Below the pieces are notes generated by a model. It was given only the letters and a program-made list of their open reading frames with translations, made no database searches and was not told the origin of the DNA. Shown one piece after another: positions 1-9,146 of a stretch of DNA of 64,000 bases. Every line of letters starts with the position of its first letter. Position 1 is the stretch's first letter. Source of the stretch: Rathayibacter sp. VKM Ac-2856 (GTDB taxonomy: Bacteria > Actinomycetota > Actinomycetes > Actinomycetales > Microbacteriaceae); the NCBI RefSeq assembly GCF_013205055.1, contig NZ_JABMLF010000004.1, positions 1 through 64,000 of the forward strand, read 5' to 3'. The position numbers and the translations under genes were made by a program.

Positions 1-1034
1 GAGGCGACCTTGTCGCGGTGCGCCTGGGTCACCAGCGGTCCCATGTCGCAGCCGCGGCGCCCGTCGCCGATGCGCAGCTGCGCGGCGCGGTCCTGGATCT
101 TCCCGATCAGCTCGTCCGCGACCGGCTCGACCGCGACGACGACCGAGATCGCCATGCAGCGCTCGCCCGCGGAGCCGAAGCCCGCGTTGATCGCCGAGTC
201 GGCCACCAGGTCGAGGTCCGCATCCGGCAGCACGAGCATGTGGTTCTTCGCCCCGCCCAGGGCCTGCACGCGCTTGCCGTGCTTCGTGCCCGTCTCGTAG
301 ACGTACTGCGCGATGGGCGTCGAGCCCACGAACGAGATCGAGCGGACGTCGGGCGAGGTCAGCAGCCCGTCGACGGCCTCCTTGTCGCCGTTCAGCACGG
401 TGAAGACGCCGTCGGGCAGGCCGGCCTCCTTCCACAGCTTCGCGAGCCAGATCGCCGCGGTCGGATCCTTCTCGCTGGGCTTGAGGATGACGGTGTTGCC
501 GGCCGCGATCGCGATCGGGAAGAACCACATCGGCACCATCGCGGGGAAGTTGAACGGCGAGATGATCCCGACGACGCCGAGCGGCTGCTTGGTCGAGTAC
601 ACGTCGACCCCGGTCGAGACCTGCTCGGAGTACTCGCCCTTCAGGTGGTGCGCGAGCCCGGTCGAGAACTCCACGACCTCCTGGCCGCGGGTGATCTCGC
701 CGAGCGCGTCGGAGATCACCTTGCCGTGCTCGGAGGTGATGATCTCGGCCAGCTCGCCCTTCTTCCTCTCCAGCAGCTCGCGGAAGGAGAAGAGGATCTG
801 CTGCCGCTTCGCCAGCGACAGGTCGCGCCAGGCCGGGAAGGCCGCCTTCGCCGAGGCGATCGCGGCGGCGATCTCGGCCGCGTCGGCGAGGGCGACCTCC
901 TTGGTCGCGACGCCGAGCGCCGGGTCGTAGACCGGGGCCGTGCGCCCGGAGGTCGAGGGCGACTCGCGCCCGTCGATCCAGTGCGGAACGACGGCGAGCT
1001 GGTGGAGGGGGGCGGTGCCGATGGTCTCGGACAT
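1..1034 (-). CDS. mmsA: Methylmalonate-semialdehyde dehydrogenase (CoA-acylating), N-terminal part
   Basis: By family, this NAD-dependent enzyme converts malonic semialdehyde, the end product of inositol breakdown, to acetyl-CoA. The gene runs off the left edge, so the first 344 residues of about 500 are visible. Aldehyde dehydrogenase landmarks are present: SPFNFP at 159-164, KPSEKDP near 185, FVGSTPIA near 235 and the catalytic cysteine (about Cys293) in AGERCMA. The RCMA form is typical of the CoA-dependent MmsA/IolA group. The ATG at 1034 follows an AGGA box. It is the last visible gene of the leftward operon that starts at 5882, 32 bp after the aldolase-like gene. The gene could equally be named iolA. 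Confidence 0.93.
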   Translation of the reverse strand, partial: MSETIGTAPLHQLAVVPHWIDGRESPSTSGRTAPVYDPALGVATKEVALADAAEIAAAIASAKAAFPAWRDLSLAKRQQILFSFRELLERKKGELAEIITSEHGKVISDALGEITRGQEVVEFSTGLAHHLKGEYSEQVSTGVDVYSTKQPLGVVGIISPFNFPAMVPMWFFPIAIAAGNTVILKPSEKDPTAAIWLAKLWKEAGLPDGVFTVLNGDKEAVDGLLTSPDVRSISFVGSTPIAQYVYETGTKHGKRVQALGGAKNHMLVLPDADLDLVADSAINAGFGSAGERCMAISVVVAVEPVADELIGKIQDRAAQLRIGDGRRGCDMGPLVTQAHRDKVA

Positions 1035-1066
1035 GGTTCCTGCTTCTCTCTTCGGGCGGGGAGTGG

Positions 1067-1948
1067 TCAGCCGTGCACGAGGGCGGCGGCGGTGTCGACG
1101 GCGGCCGCGACGTCGCCGTCGGCCGGGTAGATCAGGGTGCGGCCGGCGACGAGTCCGCGGACTCCGGGCAGCGTGAGCGCGTGCCGCCAGCGGGCGTAGG
1201 TGCTCTCGGGGCCGTCCTGCGGGTCGCCGCCGAGCAGCAGCGTCGGCAGGGTGGTGGCGGCCATCACCCGCTCCATCCCCTCGACGACGGGCAGCTTCAT
1301 CCAGGTGTAGGCCGAGGACGAGCCGAGCCCGGAGGCGATGGCGACGGAGGTGATGACGGCCTCGGTCGAGAGGTCGTTGACGACGGCGCCGTCGATCCAC
1401 TCGCTGAGGAACGGCTCGAGCATGATCGGCACGCGCGCCGCCGCGGCCGCGGTGACGGCCGCCGCGGTGGCCTCCAGGGTCGCGGCCGACCCGGCGTCGG
1501 CGAGGTTGATCCGGAGCAGGGTCTTGGCGAAGTCGAGGCCGTCGCGGACGATCCCGTCGATGTCGTAGCCGGTGAAGCGGTCGTCCATCTCGAACGACGC
1601 CCCGCGCAGACCGCCCCGGTTCATCGACCCGACGACGATCTTGTCGTCGAGCAGACCGAGCAGGGCGAGGTCGTCGATGATGTCCGGCGTGCCGAGCACC
1701 CCGTCGACGCCGGGCCGCGAGAGCGCGACGGCGAGGCGGTCGAGCAGGTCGTAGCGGTCCGCCATCGCCAGGGCGTCGGACCGCACGCCCAGCGCCCCGC
1801 GGGCGGGGTGGTCGGCGGCGACGATGAAGAGCCGGCCGTTCTCGTTCAGCAGCGGGCGGCGGCGGCGGGCGGCGAGCGATCGGGCGACGGCGGCCGGGTC
1901 CTCGGCGCGCAGACGGCGGAGCCGGGCGTGCGCGTCAGACGACGACAT
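1067..1948 (-). CDS. Cgl0159-family (beta/alpha)8 protein, aldolase-like, inositol cluster
   Basis: A 293-residue TIM-barrel type protein resembling the Cgl0159 family, which sits in actinobacterial inositol clusters and is distantly related to deoxyribose-phosphate aldolases. Visible motifs are IVAADHPARGALG (43-55), DGVLGTPDIIDDL, VVGSMNRGG and a C-terminal GLVAGRTLIYP. By position after iolC and before mmsA it could cleave the IolC product to dihydroxyacetone phosphate and malonic semialdehyde, the IolJ job; this is inference. Its ATG lies 14 bp inside the end of iolC, so translation is probably coupled. No iolJ of the class II aldolase type is seen in the window. Confidence 0.8.
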   Translation of the reverse strand: MSSSDAHARLRRLRAEDPAAVARSLAARRRRPLLNENGRLFIVAADHPARGALGVRSDALAMADRYDLLDRLAVALSRPGVDGVLGTPDIIDDLALLGLLDDKIVVGSMNRGGLRGASFEMDDRFTGYDIDGIVRDGLDFAKTLLRINLADAGSAATLEATAAAVTAAAAARVPIMLEPFLSEWIDGAVVNDLSTEAVITSVAIASGLGSSSAYTWMKLPVVEGMERVMAATTLPTLLLGGDPQDGPESTYARWRHALTLPGVRGLVAGRTLIYPADGDVAAAVDTAAALVHG

Positions 1949-2903
1949 CGGTGCGCTCCCTCAGGAAGGCCTCGACCTCGGCCGTCGTGGGCATCGCCGT
2001 CGAGCACTCGCGGCGCGAGGCGACGATCGCGCCGGCGACGTTCGCGAAGCGGAGGATCCGCTCGAGGTCCCAGCCCTCGACGAGCCCGTGGATGAGCGCG
2101 CCGCCGAAGCTGTCGCCGGCGCCGAGGCCGTTGACGACCTCGACCGGGAAGGGCGCGACCTCGACCGTCTCGGTGCGGGTCTTCACGAGCACGCCGCGCG
2201 GCCCCTGCTTGACGATCGCCAGCTCGACCCCGCGGTCGAGCAGCGCGTCGGCCGCCCGCGACGGGTCGGTCTCGCCGACCGCGATCTCGCACTCCTCGCG
2301 GTTGCCGACCGCGACGGTCACCCACTCCAGGGCCTTCGCGATCTCCTGCGAGGCCCGCTCGGGCGAGTGCCAGAACATCGGCCGGTAGTCGAGGTCGAGC
2401 ACCGTGAAGGGCCGGCGGGCGCGCGCCTGCCAGGCGACGAAGTGCGCCGACCGGCTGGGCTCCTCGGTGAGCCCCGTGACGGTCGACCAGTAGACCGTGG
2501 CGCGGAGGATCGCGTCGAGGTCGAGCGACTGCGCGGTGATCGCGAGGTCGGGCGCCTTGGGCTTGCGGTAGAAGTACAGCGGGAAGTCGTCCGGCGGGAA
2601 GATCTCGCAGAACGTCACCGGGGTGGCCAGCTCCGGCTCGGTGCCGACGAACTCGTCCGAGACGCCGAGCCGTACCAGCTCGCGCTTCACGTACCGGCCG
2701 AACGGGTCCTCGCCGGCCCGCGAGATCAGGGCGGCGGAGTGGCCGTGCCGGGCGGCCGCGATCGCGACGTTCGCGGCGCTCCCGCCGAGGTACTTGCCGA
2801 AGGTCTCGACGTCCTCGAGGCCCAGTCCGTCCTGCAGCGGGTAGATGTCGACGCCGACCCGGCCGATCGTCAGCACGTCGTAGGTGGTGGCGGACGGAGT
2901 CAC
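1935..2903 (-). CDS. iolC: 5-dehydro-2-deoxygluconokinase (PfkB family)
   Basis: PfkB-family sugar kinase of 322 residues, about the usual length. In the inositol pathway IolC phosphorylates 5-dehydro-2-deoxy-D-gluconate. The two PfkB signatures are clear: [15 protein letters not shown] at about 40-54, and [13 protein letters not shown] near 259-269 with the catalytic Asp. [15 protein letters not shown] at the N-terminus is typical of IolC. The GTG start at 2903 was chosen because it overlaps the stop of the upstream ABC ATPase as GTGA; longer readings only run into that gene. Neighbouring importer, mmsA and iolG genes support the inositol assignment over ribokinase or fructokinase. Confidence 0.9.
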   Translation of the reverse strand: MTPSATTYDVLTIGRVGVDIYPLQDGLGLEDVETFGKYLGGSAANVAIAAARHGHSAALISRAGEDPFGRYVKRELVRLGVSDEFVGTEPELATPVTFCEIFPPDDFPLYFYRKPKAPDLAITAQSLDLDAILRATVYWSTVTGLTEEPSRSAHFVAWQARARRPFTVLDLDYRPMFWHSPERASQEIAKALEWVTVAVGNREECEIAVGETDPSRAADALLDRGVELAIVKQGPRGVLVKTRTETVEVAPFPVEVVNGLGAGDSFGGALIHGLVEGWDLERILRFANVAGAIVASRRECSTAMPTTAEVEAFLRERTDVVV

Positions 2904-3817
2904 TCGCGTCGCTCCGGCGCCGCCGCGGCCTCGTGGGCGAGCTCGGCGGTGACCGGGGACGCCGGCATCGAGCGCTCGAGCTCGTGCGCGAGGGAGGCCA
3001 GCTCGGCGCCGCCGGCCATCAGGCTGGTCAGCTCGCCGAGGCTGATCTCGCTCTTCTCGAAGTTCCCGAGGCTGGTGCCGCGGTTGAGCAGCAGGAAGCG
3101 GTCGCCGACCGGGTAGGCGTGGTGCGGGTTGTGGGTGATGAAGACCACGCCGAGCCCGGCGTCGCGGGAGCGGGCGATGTACTTGAGCACCACGCCCGAC
3201 TGCTTGACGCCCAGCGCCGCGGTCGGCTCGTCGAGGATGAGCACGCGGGCGCCGAAGTACACCGCGCGGGCGATGGCGACGCACTGGCGCTCGCCGCCCG
3301 AGAGCGTGCCGATCGGCTGGTCGACGTCGCGCAGGTCGATGCCCATGCTCGCCAGCTCGTTCTGCGTGATCTCCTTCATCCGCTTCACGTCGAGGCGGCG
3401 CAGCGGCCCGCGCCCCTTCGTGATCTCGGAGCCGAGGAAGAAGTTGCGCCAGACCGGCATCAGCGGCACGACAGCGAGGTCCTGGTAGACCGTCGCGATC
3501 CCCGCCTGCAGCGCGGCGCGCGGCGACGAGAAGGTGACCGGCGCCCCGTCCAGGAGCAGCTCGCCCTCGGAGGGGGTGTGCGCGCCGGCGAGCATCTTGA
3601 TGAACGTCGACTTGCCGGCGCCGTTGTCGCCGAGAACGCAGGTGACCTGGCCGGCCTTGACCGTGGTGGACACTCCGGCGAGCGCGTTGACGGCGCCGTA
3701 GCTCTTGCCGATGTCGCGGACCTCGACGATCGTCGTGCCCACCGGGGTGCGCGCGGCGGCGCCGGCGGCCGTGCTGTCGGTGCCCCTCGGATCGGTGCCC
3801 ATCGGCTCGGCGCTCAT
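2900..3817 (-). CDS. Sugar (probably inositol) ABC importer ATP-binding protein
   Basis: ATPase subunit of a CUT2-type sugar importer, 305 residues, with a single nucleotide-binding domain instead of the tandem pair found in RbsA. Seen: Walker [10 protein letters not shown] at 63-71, signature LSGGERQ at 172-178 and Walker B ILDEP at 194-198, followed by an H-loop FITHN. Single-domain ATPases of this sort occur in inositol and fructose importers (IatA/FrcA-like). The ATG at 3817 overlaps the permease stop (ATGA) and has AGGAGG upstream. Location in the iol operon makes myo-inositol or a derivative the likely cargo. Confidence 0.88.
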   Translation of the reverse strand: MSAEPMGTDPRGTDSTAAGAAARTPVGTTIVEVRDIGKSYGAVNALAGVSTTVKAGQVTCVLGDNGAGKSTFIKMLAGAHTPSEGELLLDGAPVTFSSPRAALQAGIATVYQDLAVVPLMPVWRNFFLGSEITKGRGPLRRLDVKRMKEITQNELASMGIDLRDVDQPIGTLSGGERQCVAIARAVYFGARVLILDEPTAALGVKQSGVVLKYIARSRDAGLGVVFITHNPHHAYPVGDRFLLLNRGTSLGNFEKSEISLGELTSLMAGGAELASLAHELERSMPASPVTAELAHEAAAAPERRE

Positions 3818-4857
3818 CGCCCGCCTCCTGCTCGTGTGCGGACGAAGTTGTTGAGGAGCACCGCGGCGAGCAGCATGCCGCCGAGGACGGTGCGCAGCCA
3901 GTTGGTGTCCCACTGGGCGAAGGTGATGCCCTGGAAGACCATCCCGTAGATCAGCGCGCCGAGAGCGGCGCCGATCGCCGAGCCGTAGCCGCCGGTCATC
4001 AGGCAGCCGCCGACGACCGCGCAGATGATGTAGATGAACTCCTGGCCGACGCCGGTGTTCGCCTGCACCGTCGAGGTGCGGAAGAGCGAGATCATCCCGA
4101 CGAGCCAGGCGGCGCCGGCGGTCCCCATGAAGAGGCCGATCTTGGTCTTCAGCACGGGGACGCCGACCTGGCGCGACGCGGTCTGCGCCCCGCCGACGGC
4201 GAAGATCCAGTTGCCGGCGCGGGTGCGCAGCAGGATCCAGGTGGCGACCGCCGCCACCGCGAACCACCACAGCACCGAGACGTAGAAGGTGCCGCCGCCG
4301 ATCCCCGCGGACGAGCCGAAGAGCGGCTGGATGCCGTCGTAGCCGGGGACCTTCGTCATTCCCTGGATGGCGACCTGGCCGGTGATGATCTTCGTCACCG
4401 CCAGGTCGATCCCGGCGAGGGCGAAGAACGTGCCGAGCGTGACGATGAAGCTGGGCAGGCCCGTCTTCATCACCAGGATCCCGTTCAGGGCGCCGACGCC
4501 GAGGCAGACGACGAGCGAGACGAGGACCGCCACCCAGATGCTGAGCCCGTAGTGGGTGGTCAGGATGCCGACGATGAGGGCGGAGAAGCCCGTCATCACG
4601 CCGGCCGAGAGGTCGAACTCGCCGCCGATCATCAGCAGCGCCACGGCGACGGCCATGATCCCGAAGGTCGAGGCCGACTCCAGCCAGACCCCGGCGCCGG
4701 CGAAGCTCAGGAACTGCGGCGTGTAGAGGGAGAAGAAGACGAGCACGGCGAGGGCGGCGACGGCCGCACCGGTCTCGGGCCGAGCCAGGATCTTCCGGAG
4801 CGGACGGCGCTCGAGGCGAGGCCTCGTCGCGATCGTCACGATGTCTGTGGTCGTCAC
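3814..4857 (-). CDS. Sugar (probably inositol) ABC importer permease
   Basis: Integral membrane permease of the BPD_transp_2 (RbsC/XylH) family, 347 residues with about nine hydrophobic segments from residue 30 onward. The characteristic GGEFDLSAG element of CUT2 permeases is near residue 80, and the EAA-like loop [18 protein letters not shown] is near residue 215. It lies between the binding-protein gene (4902-5882) and the ATPase gene, with a 4-base overlap to the latter. The N-terminal 25 residues are a cytoplasmic basic stretch. The importer type is clear; the inositol cargo is inferred from the operon. Confidence 0.88.
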   Translation of the reverse strand: MTTTDIVTIATRPRLERRPLRKILARPETGAAVAALAVLVFFSLYTPQFLSFAGAGVWLESASTFGIMAVAVALLMIGGEFDLSAGVMTGFSALIVGILTTHYGLSIWVAVLVSLVVCLGVGALNGILVMKTGLPSFIVTLGTFFALAGIDLAVTKIITGQVAIQGMTKVPGYDGIQPLFGSSAGIGGGTFYVSVLWWFAVAAVATWILLRTRAGNWIFAVGGAQTASRQVGVPVLKTKIGLFMGTAGAAWLVGMISLFRTSTVQANTGVGQEFIYIICAVVGGCLMTGGYGSAIGAALGALIYGMVFQGITFAQWDTNWLRTVLGGMLLAAVLLNNFVRTRAGGGR

Positions 4858-4901
4858 TGATGACTCCTGTCGGGGGACGAGCGGGGGATCAGCGGGGACC
4901 G

Positions 4902-5882
4902 CTAGCGGGTGCCGTTCGCGGCGAACTCCGCGACCTCGGCCGCGTTCTCCTTCGTGACGAAGGCGGGACCGGAGTAGACGGGCTGGCCGCCGCCGATCAC
5001 GTTGCCGTTGGTGGAGTAGAGCGACAGGGCCGTGACGCCGAGGAAGCCCTGGACGTAGGGCTGCTGGTCGACGGCGAAGACGATGGAGCCGTCCTCGACG
5101 GCGGTGACGACGTCCTCCGAGAGGTCGAAGGTGCCGACCTGGGCCGAGCTGCCGGACTCCGAGACCGCGCCGACCGCGTCGATCGCGTACTGGCCGCCGA
5201 GGGTGAGCACGCCGTCGATGGACGGGTCGGCCTGGAGCTTGGACTTGATCGTCGCCTTGACGTCCGCGTCGTTCGTGCCGTCCACCTGCAGGTTGCTCAT
5301 GCTGCCGCCGAAGGTCGAGGCCGCCGCCTTGCAGCGCTCCTCGAGACCGACGTTGCCCGCCTCCTGGATGACGCAGAGCGCGTTGGTGGCGCCGGCCTCG
5401 GCGAGCTTCGTGCCGACGGCCTCACCCGCGACCGTCTCGCTCTGGCCGATGTGGGTCAGCGCGCCGAACTCGGCGGAGCGCTCGATGCCGGAGTTGATGG
5501 TGACCACGGGGATGCCGGCCGCGACCGCCTTCTCGACGCTGTCCTTCACGCCGTCGGGGTTGGCCATCGAGACGACGATGCCGTCGACCTGCTGGGCGAC
5601 CGCGTTGTCGATCAGCTGCGACTGCTTCGCCGGGTCGGGGTCGGCATTGTAGGTGATGGTCGCGTCGTAGTCGGCGCCGGCCGCCTCGGCGCCCGACTTC
5701 ACGCGGTCCCAGAAGGCGTCGCCCGGGCCGGAGTGGGTGACGACCGCGTAGGTGTACTCGCCGCCGCCGGTGGCGCCGCCGCCCGAGTCCGCGGCGGGCT
5801 CCTGACCGGTGCCGGTGCACCCGCTGAGCAGCAGGGCGGCGGCGGCGCTGAGGCCGAGGCCGGCCAGGAAACGCTTCTTCAT
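4902..5882 (-). CDS. Sugar (probably inositol) ABC importer substrate-binding lipoprotein
   Basis: Periplasmic-binding-protein type 1 lipoprotein of 326 residues. The signal peptide begins MKKRF, has an Ala/Leu-rich core and ends in the lipobox LLLSGC, so the mature protein is lipid-anchored. After a Gly/Ser linker comes the ribose-binding-like fold: YTYAVVTHSGPGDAFWDRVKSGAE, then VDGIVVSMANPDGVKDSV and a GTFDLSEDV hinge segment. The ATG at 5882 has GAAGGAG upstream; upstream in-frame codons lack one and would spoil the signal peptide. It is the first gene of the leftward inositol operon and is driven from the palindrome-bearing promoter at 5944-5986. Confidence 0.9.
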   Translation of the reverse strand: MKKRFLAGLGLSAAAALLLSGCTGTGQEPAADSGGGATGGGEYTYAVVTHSGPGDAFWDRVKSGAEAAGADYDATITYNADPDPAKQSQLIDNAVAQQVDGIVVSMANPDGVKDSVEKAVAAGIPVVTINSGIERSAEFGALTHIGQSETVAGEAVGTKLAEAGATNALCVIQEAGNVGLEERCKAAASTFGGSMSNLQVDGTNDADVKATIKSKLQADPSIDGVLTLGGQYAIDAVGAVSESGSSAQVGTFDLSEDVVTAVEDGSIVFAVDQQPYVQGFLGVTALSLYSTNGNVIGGGQPVYSGPAFVTKENAAEVAEFAANGTR

Positions 5883-5943
5883 GAGGGCTCCTTCTCTGCG
5901 GACGGCGTCGTCTCTGACGGTCCGGAACGTCGTTGTGGGGTCG

Positions 5944-5986
5944 AGTATGGAATCACCGCGTGCGAATGTCAATACATAGTGTCATT
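5944..5986 (-). promoter_or_regulatory. Promoter with palindromic operator before the inositol operon
   Basis: On the minus strand a consensus -35 TTGACA (5972-5967) is followed after 17 bp by CATACT (5949-5944), placed upstream of the start at 5882. The -35 lies inside a 22-bp imperfect palindrome at 5965-5986 (half-sites AATGnCA and TGnCATT; 16 of 22 positions symmetric), so a repressor bound there would block RNA polymerase. The same region sits before the rightward gene at 6049 and could control both. Part of the site resembles the palindrome at 10150-10166 near the GntR gene, which is the likely regulator by inference. Confidence 0.65.
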
Positions 5987-6048
5987 GCGCTACGCTCGAA
6001 GCCGCTCACCGGTGAGAGGCATCGGTGTCGGTCAAGGAGGAGCGCGCA

Positions 6049-7227
6049 ATGGTGCACCGTTTCGGAGTCGGTCTGGTGTCGGTCGGCTGGATGGGACGCC
6101 TGCACACGCGCGCGTACCGCGCGGTCCCGGAGCACTATCCGGACCTCGGCGTCGCCGTGGACCTGGTGGCGGCGGCCGATACCGATCCTGGCACGCGATC
6201 GACGGCCGAGGACGTCCTGGGCTATCGCCGGACGACCGCCGACTACCGCGAGGTGCTCGAGGACCCCGAGGTCGACATCGTCTCGATCTGCGCGCCGAAC
6301 TTCCTGCACCGCGAGGTCGCCCTCGCCGCGGCGGCGGCCGGCAAGCCCTTCTGGATCGAGAAGCCGATGGGCCGCTCGGCGGCCGAGTCCTCCGAGATCG
6401 CGCGCGCCGCGGCCGAGGCCGGCGTCGTCACCTCGGTCGGCTTCAACTACCGGCACGCGCCGGCCCTCGCGCAGGCCCGAGCCCTGATCCGCGACGGGGC
6501 GATCGGCCGGGTGACGAACGTGAGCGTCCGGCTGCTGGCCGACTACTCCGCGGATCCGCTCGGCGCCCTGACCTGGCGCTTCCTGCAGGCGCGCGCCGGC
6601 TCGGGCGTGCTCGGCGATCTGCTCTCGCACGGCGCCGACCTGGCGCAGCACCTGGTCGGGCGGATCGAGTCGGTCTCGGCGCTGACCGAGACCTTCGTGC
6701 GCGAGCGCCCGCTGCCCGGCTCCGCCGCGGCCGGCCACTTCAGCAAGGGCTCCGAGGGAGGTGAGCGCGGCGCGGTCGAGAACGAGGACTACGCGGCGGT
6801 CCTCGGCCGCTTCGAGTCCGGCGCGGTCGCGGTGCTGGAGGCGAGCCGCGTCGCGGTCGGGCCCCGCGCCGAGTACACGCTCGAGGTGTACGGCACGAAG
6901 GGGTCGCTGCGCTGGGACTTCCAGCGCCTGAACGAGCTGCAGCTCGCCGACGACCCGAGCGGCTACCGCACGATCATGGCCCAGCCGGGCTTCGGCGACT
7001 TCTCCCGCTTCCAGCCGGGCGCCGGCACGAGCATGGGCTTCGACGACCTCAAGACGATCGAGGCGTCGCTCTTCCTCGCCTCGGTGCTGGAGGGGCGCCA
7101 GCTCGCCCCGTCGGCCGCGGACGCCTGGTCGGCCGCCGAGATCGTCGAGGCCGCGCTTCGCAGCGACCGCTCTCGGGCGTGGGAGAGCGTCGCGGACGTG
7201 AGCGGGGACACCACGTACGACGCCTGA
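6049..7227 (+). CDS. Gfo/Idh/MocA family oxidoreductase
   Basis: NAD(P)-dependent sugar or cyclitol dehydrogenase of 392 residues. The N-terminal Rossmann fold shows VGLVSVGWMGRLHTRAYR (GxxxxG), followed by SICAPNFLH and the EKPMGRSAAES element with the catalytic lysine near residue 105. A C-terminal Gfo/Idh/MocA domain contains GDLLSHGADLAQHL, where the histidine is expected in the active site. The ATG at 6049 was chosen over a GTG at 6025 because AAGGAGG at 6034-6040 lies just upstream of it. Divergent from the inositol importer, it probably oxidises an inositol isomer such as scyllo-inositol; the exact substrate cannot be read from sequence. Confidence 0.88.
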   Translation: MVHRFGVGLVSVGWMGRLHTRAYRAVPEHYPDLGVAVDLVAAADTDPGTRSTAEDVLGYRRTTADYREVLEDPEVDIVSICAPNFLHREVALAAAAAGKPFWIEKPMGRSAAESSEIARAAAEAGVVTSVGFNYRHAPALAQARALIRDGAIGRVTNVSVRLLADYSADPLGALTWRFLQARAGSGVLGDLLSHGADLAQHLVGRIESVSALTETFVRERPLPGSAAAGHFSKGSEGGERGAVENEDYAAVLGRFESGAVAVLEASRVAVGPRAEYTLEVYGTKGSLRWDFQRLNELQLADDPSGYRTIMAQPGFGDFSRFQPGAGTSMGFDDLKTIEASLFLASVLEGRQLAPSAADAWSAAEIVEAALRSDRSRAWESVADVSGDTTYDA

Positions 7228-7268
7228 GCGAGGGGCGCCTGGGCGCGTGGCCCGGGCGCCCGAGCGCG

Positions 7269-7295
7269 GGGCGGCCTCGATCGACGAGGCCGCCC
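7269..7295. terminator. Bidirectional terminator hairpin
   Basis: Perfect 11-bp inverted repeat GGGCGGCCTCG / CGAGGCCGCCC with a 5-base loop, exactly between the convergent ends of the oxidoreductase (7227) and the hyi-like gene (7296). No T-run follows, which is common in GC-rich actinobacteria. Confidence 0.7.
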
Positions 7296-8072
7296 TCAGC
7301 CCCGGAAGGCCGCCTCGAAGGCGTCGAGCGCCGCCTCGGAGTCGGTCGACGGCCACGCCTCGAGACCGACGACGCCGTCGTAGCCGAGCGCCCGCAGCTC
7401 CTCGGCCACGGCGGGGTAGCGGATCTCGCCCGTCCCCGGCTCGCAGCGGCCGGGCACGTCCGCGACCTGGATCTCGCCGATCCAGGGCAGGCAGCGGCGC
7501 ACCAGCTCGATCAGGTTCCCCTCGCCGATCTGCGCGTGGTACAGGTCGAGGTTCAGCCGGAGGCCCGGGCGGTCGACGGCGCTCACCAGCGCGAGGGTGT
7601 CCTCGGCGCGGGCGAACGGCGTGCCCGGGTGATCGACCGCCGTGTTGAGGTTCTCGAGGGTGAAGACCCGGCCGCGCTCCTCGCCGAGCGCGGCGAGCCG
7701 GCGCAGCGTGTCCTCGGCGCGCTCGCGGTCCGCGGCCGTCACGTCGGTTCCGGGCCGGACGGGCAGACCGCCCGGCGCGAGGCCGGTGCCGTGCAGGTTC
7801 AGCCGCGGGCTGTCGATGATCTCGGCCGCCGCGAGCGAGAGCTCGGCGGTGCGGAGCGTCTCGGCGATGCCGTCCGGCGTGATCAGGTCGCCGGTGAGGT
7901 AGCCCGTCATCGAGGAGAAGACGGCGCCGGTCGCCGCGAGCGCGGGCAGGTCCTTGGTCGACCAGTCCCAGATCTCGACCTCGAAGCCGCGCTCGTGCAG
8001 GCGGCGCACCCGGTCGACGAACTCGAGCTCCGGGAAGAGCATCTCCGCGGAGGCGGCGAGGCGGTCGGTCAC
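7296..8072 (-). CDS. Hydroxypyruvate isomerase-like TIM-barrel protein
   Basis: Sugar phosphate isomerase/epimerase superfamily protein of 258 residues, the usual length for Hyi. Expected elements are present: FTLENLNTAVDHPGTPF with the metal-binding Glu, LNLDLYHAQIGEGNL with the Asp/His pair, and GEIQVADVPGRCEPGTGEIRYP, a strong Hyi signature ending in a Glu-containing loop. Hyi enzymes interconvert hydroxypyruvate and tartronate semialdehyde, but relatives in inositol clusters may act on keto-inositols. It is the last gene of the leftward operon, 11 bp after iolG. The family is clear and the substrate is not. Confidence 0.82.
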   Translation of the reverse strand: MTDRLAASAEMLFPELEFVDRVRRLHERGFEVEIWDWSTKDLPALAATGAVFSSMTGYLTGDLITPDGIAETLRTAELSLAAAEIIDSPRLNLHGTGLAPGGLPVRPGTDVTAADRERAEDTLRRLAALGEERGRVFTLENLNTAVDHPGTPFARAEDTLALVSAVDRPGLRLNLDLYHAQIGEGNLIELVRRCLPWIGEIQVADVPGRCEPGTGEIRYPAVAEELRALGYDGVVGLEAWPSTDSEAALDAFEAAFRG

Positions 8073-8083
8073 GGCCGGCGCCC

Positions 8084-9091
8084 CTAGAGCTCGACGCTCA
8101 CCGAGACGCGCTCGACCGCGGAGCGGGCGGCGGCGTCGGCGAGGACGAGCGCGGCGCGGCCGTCGGCGAACGTGGGGCTCGTCGACTCCTCGCCGCGGGC
8201 CAGCTTGATGAACTCGCTCAGCTCGGCCCGGTAGGCCACGGCGTAGCGCTCGAGGAAGAAGTCCTGGTAGGGCGGCTTCGCCTGCACGCTCGTGCCGTTC
8301 GAGACGCTGACCAGGCTGGTGAGCGCGTTGGCGACCTCGATCGATCCGTCGGCGCCGAAGGCCTCGATCCGCTGGTCGTAGCCGACCGAGCTGTGCCGCG
8401 AGTTGGTGATCGAGACGAGCGCACCGGAGGCGGAGCGGAGGGTGACGACCGCGGTGTCGAAGTCGCCGTGCTCGCGCGCACCCGGGTCGAACGTGGTCGT
8501 GCCGGTGGCGGTGACCTCGACGATGTCGGGCAGGAAGAAGCGCGCCATGTCGAAGTCGTGGATCGTCATGTCGCGGAAGATGCCGCCCGAGACGCCGATG
8601 TAGGCCGCGGGCGGGGCGGCCGGGTCGCGGCTGATGATCGAGAGCTGCTCGAGCGCGCCGATCTCGCCGGCCGCGACTCGGGCCCGCGCCTCGGCGAAGG
8701 CCGGGTCGAAGCGGCGGTTGAAGCCGAGGGCGATCGGCACCCCGGAGGACTCGACGCGGGGCAGCAGGGCGTCGACGCGCGCGATGTCGAGGTCGATCGG
8801 CTTCTCGCAGAGCGCGGGGATCCCGGCCGAGATCGCGGCCTCGAGCAGATCGACGTGCGTCGCGGTCGGCGAGGCGATCAGCACCGCGTCGATCTCGCCC
8901 GAGGAGAGCATCTCGGCGGCGTCGGTCGTCACGGTGCCGCCGTAGCGGGCCGAGACGGCGTTCGCGCCGTCGATGAAGGGGTCGCAGACCCAGGCGAGCG
9001 TCGCCTCCGGATCCGCGGCGATGTTGGCCGCGTGCACCTGGCCGATGCGGCCGGTGCCGATGAGTCCGAAGCGGAGAGGGGAGTCGGTCAC
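8084..9091 (-). CDS. iolG: Inositol 2-dehydrogenase
   Basis: Gfo/Idh/MocA oxidoreductase of 335 residues that oxidises myo-inositol to scyllo-inosose with NAD+ (family knowledge). Seen: FGLIGTGRIGQVHA dinucleotide-binding motif at 8-21, CEKPIDLD with Lys97, and RDMTIHDFDMARFF with Asp174 and His178, the catalytic triad of inositol dehydrogenases. GFNRRFDP at 123-130 is also typical. It sits between the iolE-like and hyi-like genes in one leftward operon. Inositol dehydrogenase is strongly favoured over other family members by the triad and the cluster. Confidence 0.92.
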   Translation of the reverse strand: MTDSPLRFGLIGTGRIGQVHAANIAADPEATLAWVCDPFIDGANAVSARYGGTVTTDAAEMLSSGEIDAVLIASPTATHVDLLEAAISAGIPALCEKPIDLDIARVDALLPRVESSGVPIALGFNRRFDPAFAEARARVAAGEIGALEQLSIISRDPAAPPAAYIGVSGGIFRDMTIHDFDMARFFLPDIVEVTATGTTTFDPGAREHGDFDTAVVTLRSASGALVSITNSRHSSVGYDQRIEAFGADGSIEVANALTSLVSVSNGTSVQAKPPYQDFFLERYAVAYRAELSEFIKLARGEESTSPTFADGRAALVLADAAARSAVERVSVSVEL

Positions 9092-9146
9092 GTCGCTGTC
9101 CTTGCTGCCCGGGGGCGCTCTGTGGGTGGGAGGAGGGGTCGGCGGG

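Noticed and set aside
18-1130. Plus-strand open frame of 370 codons
   Set aside because: Antisense to mmsA, which has the catalytic motifs; low-complexity Arg/Gly/Leu content.
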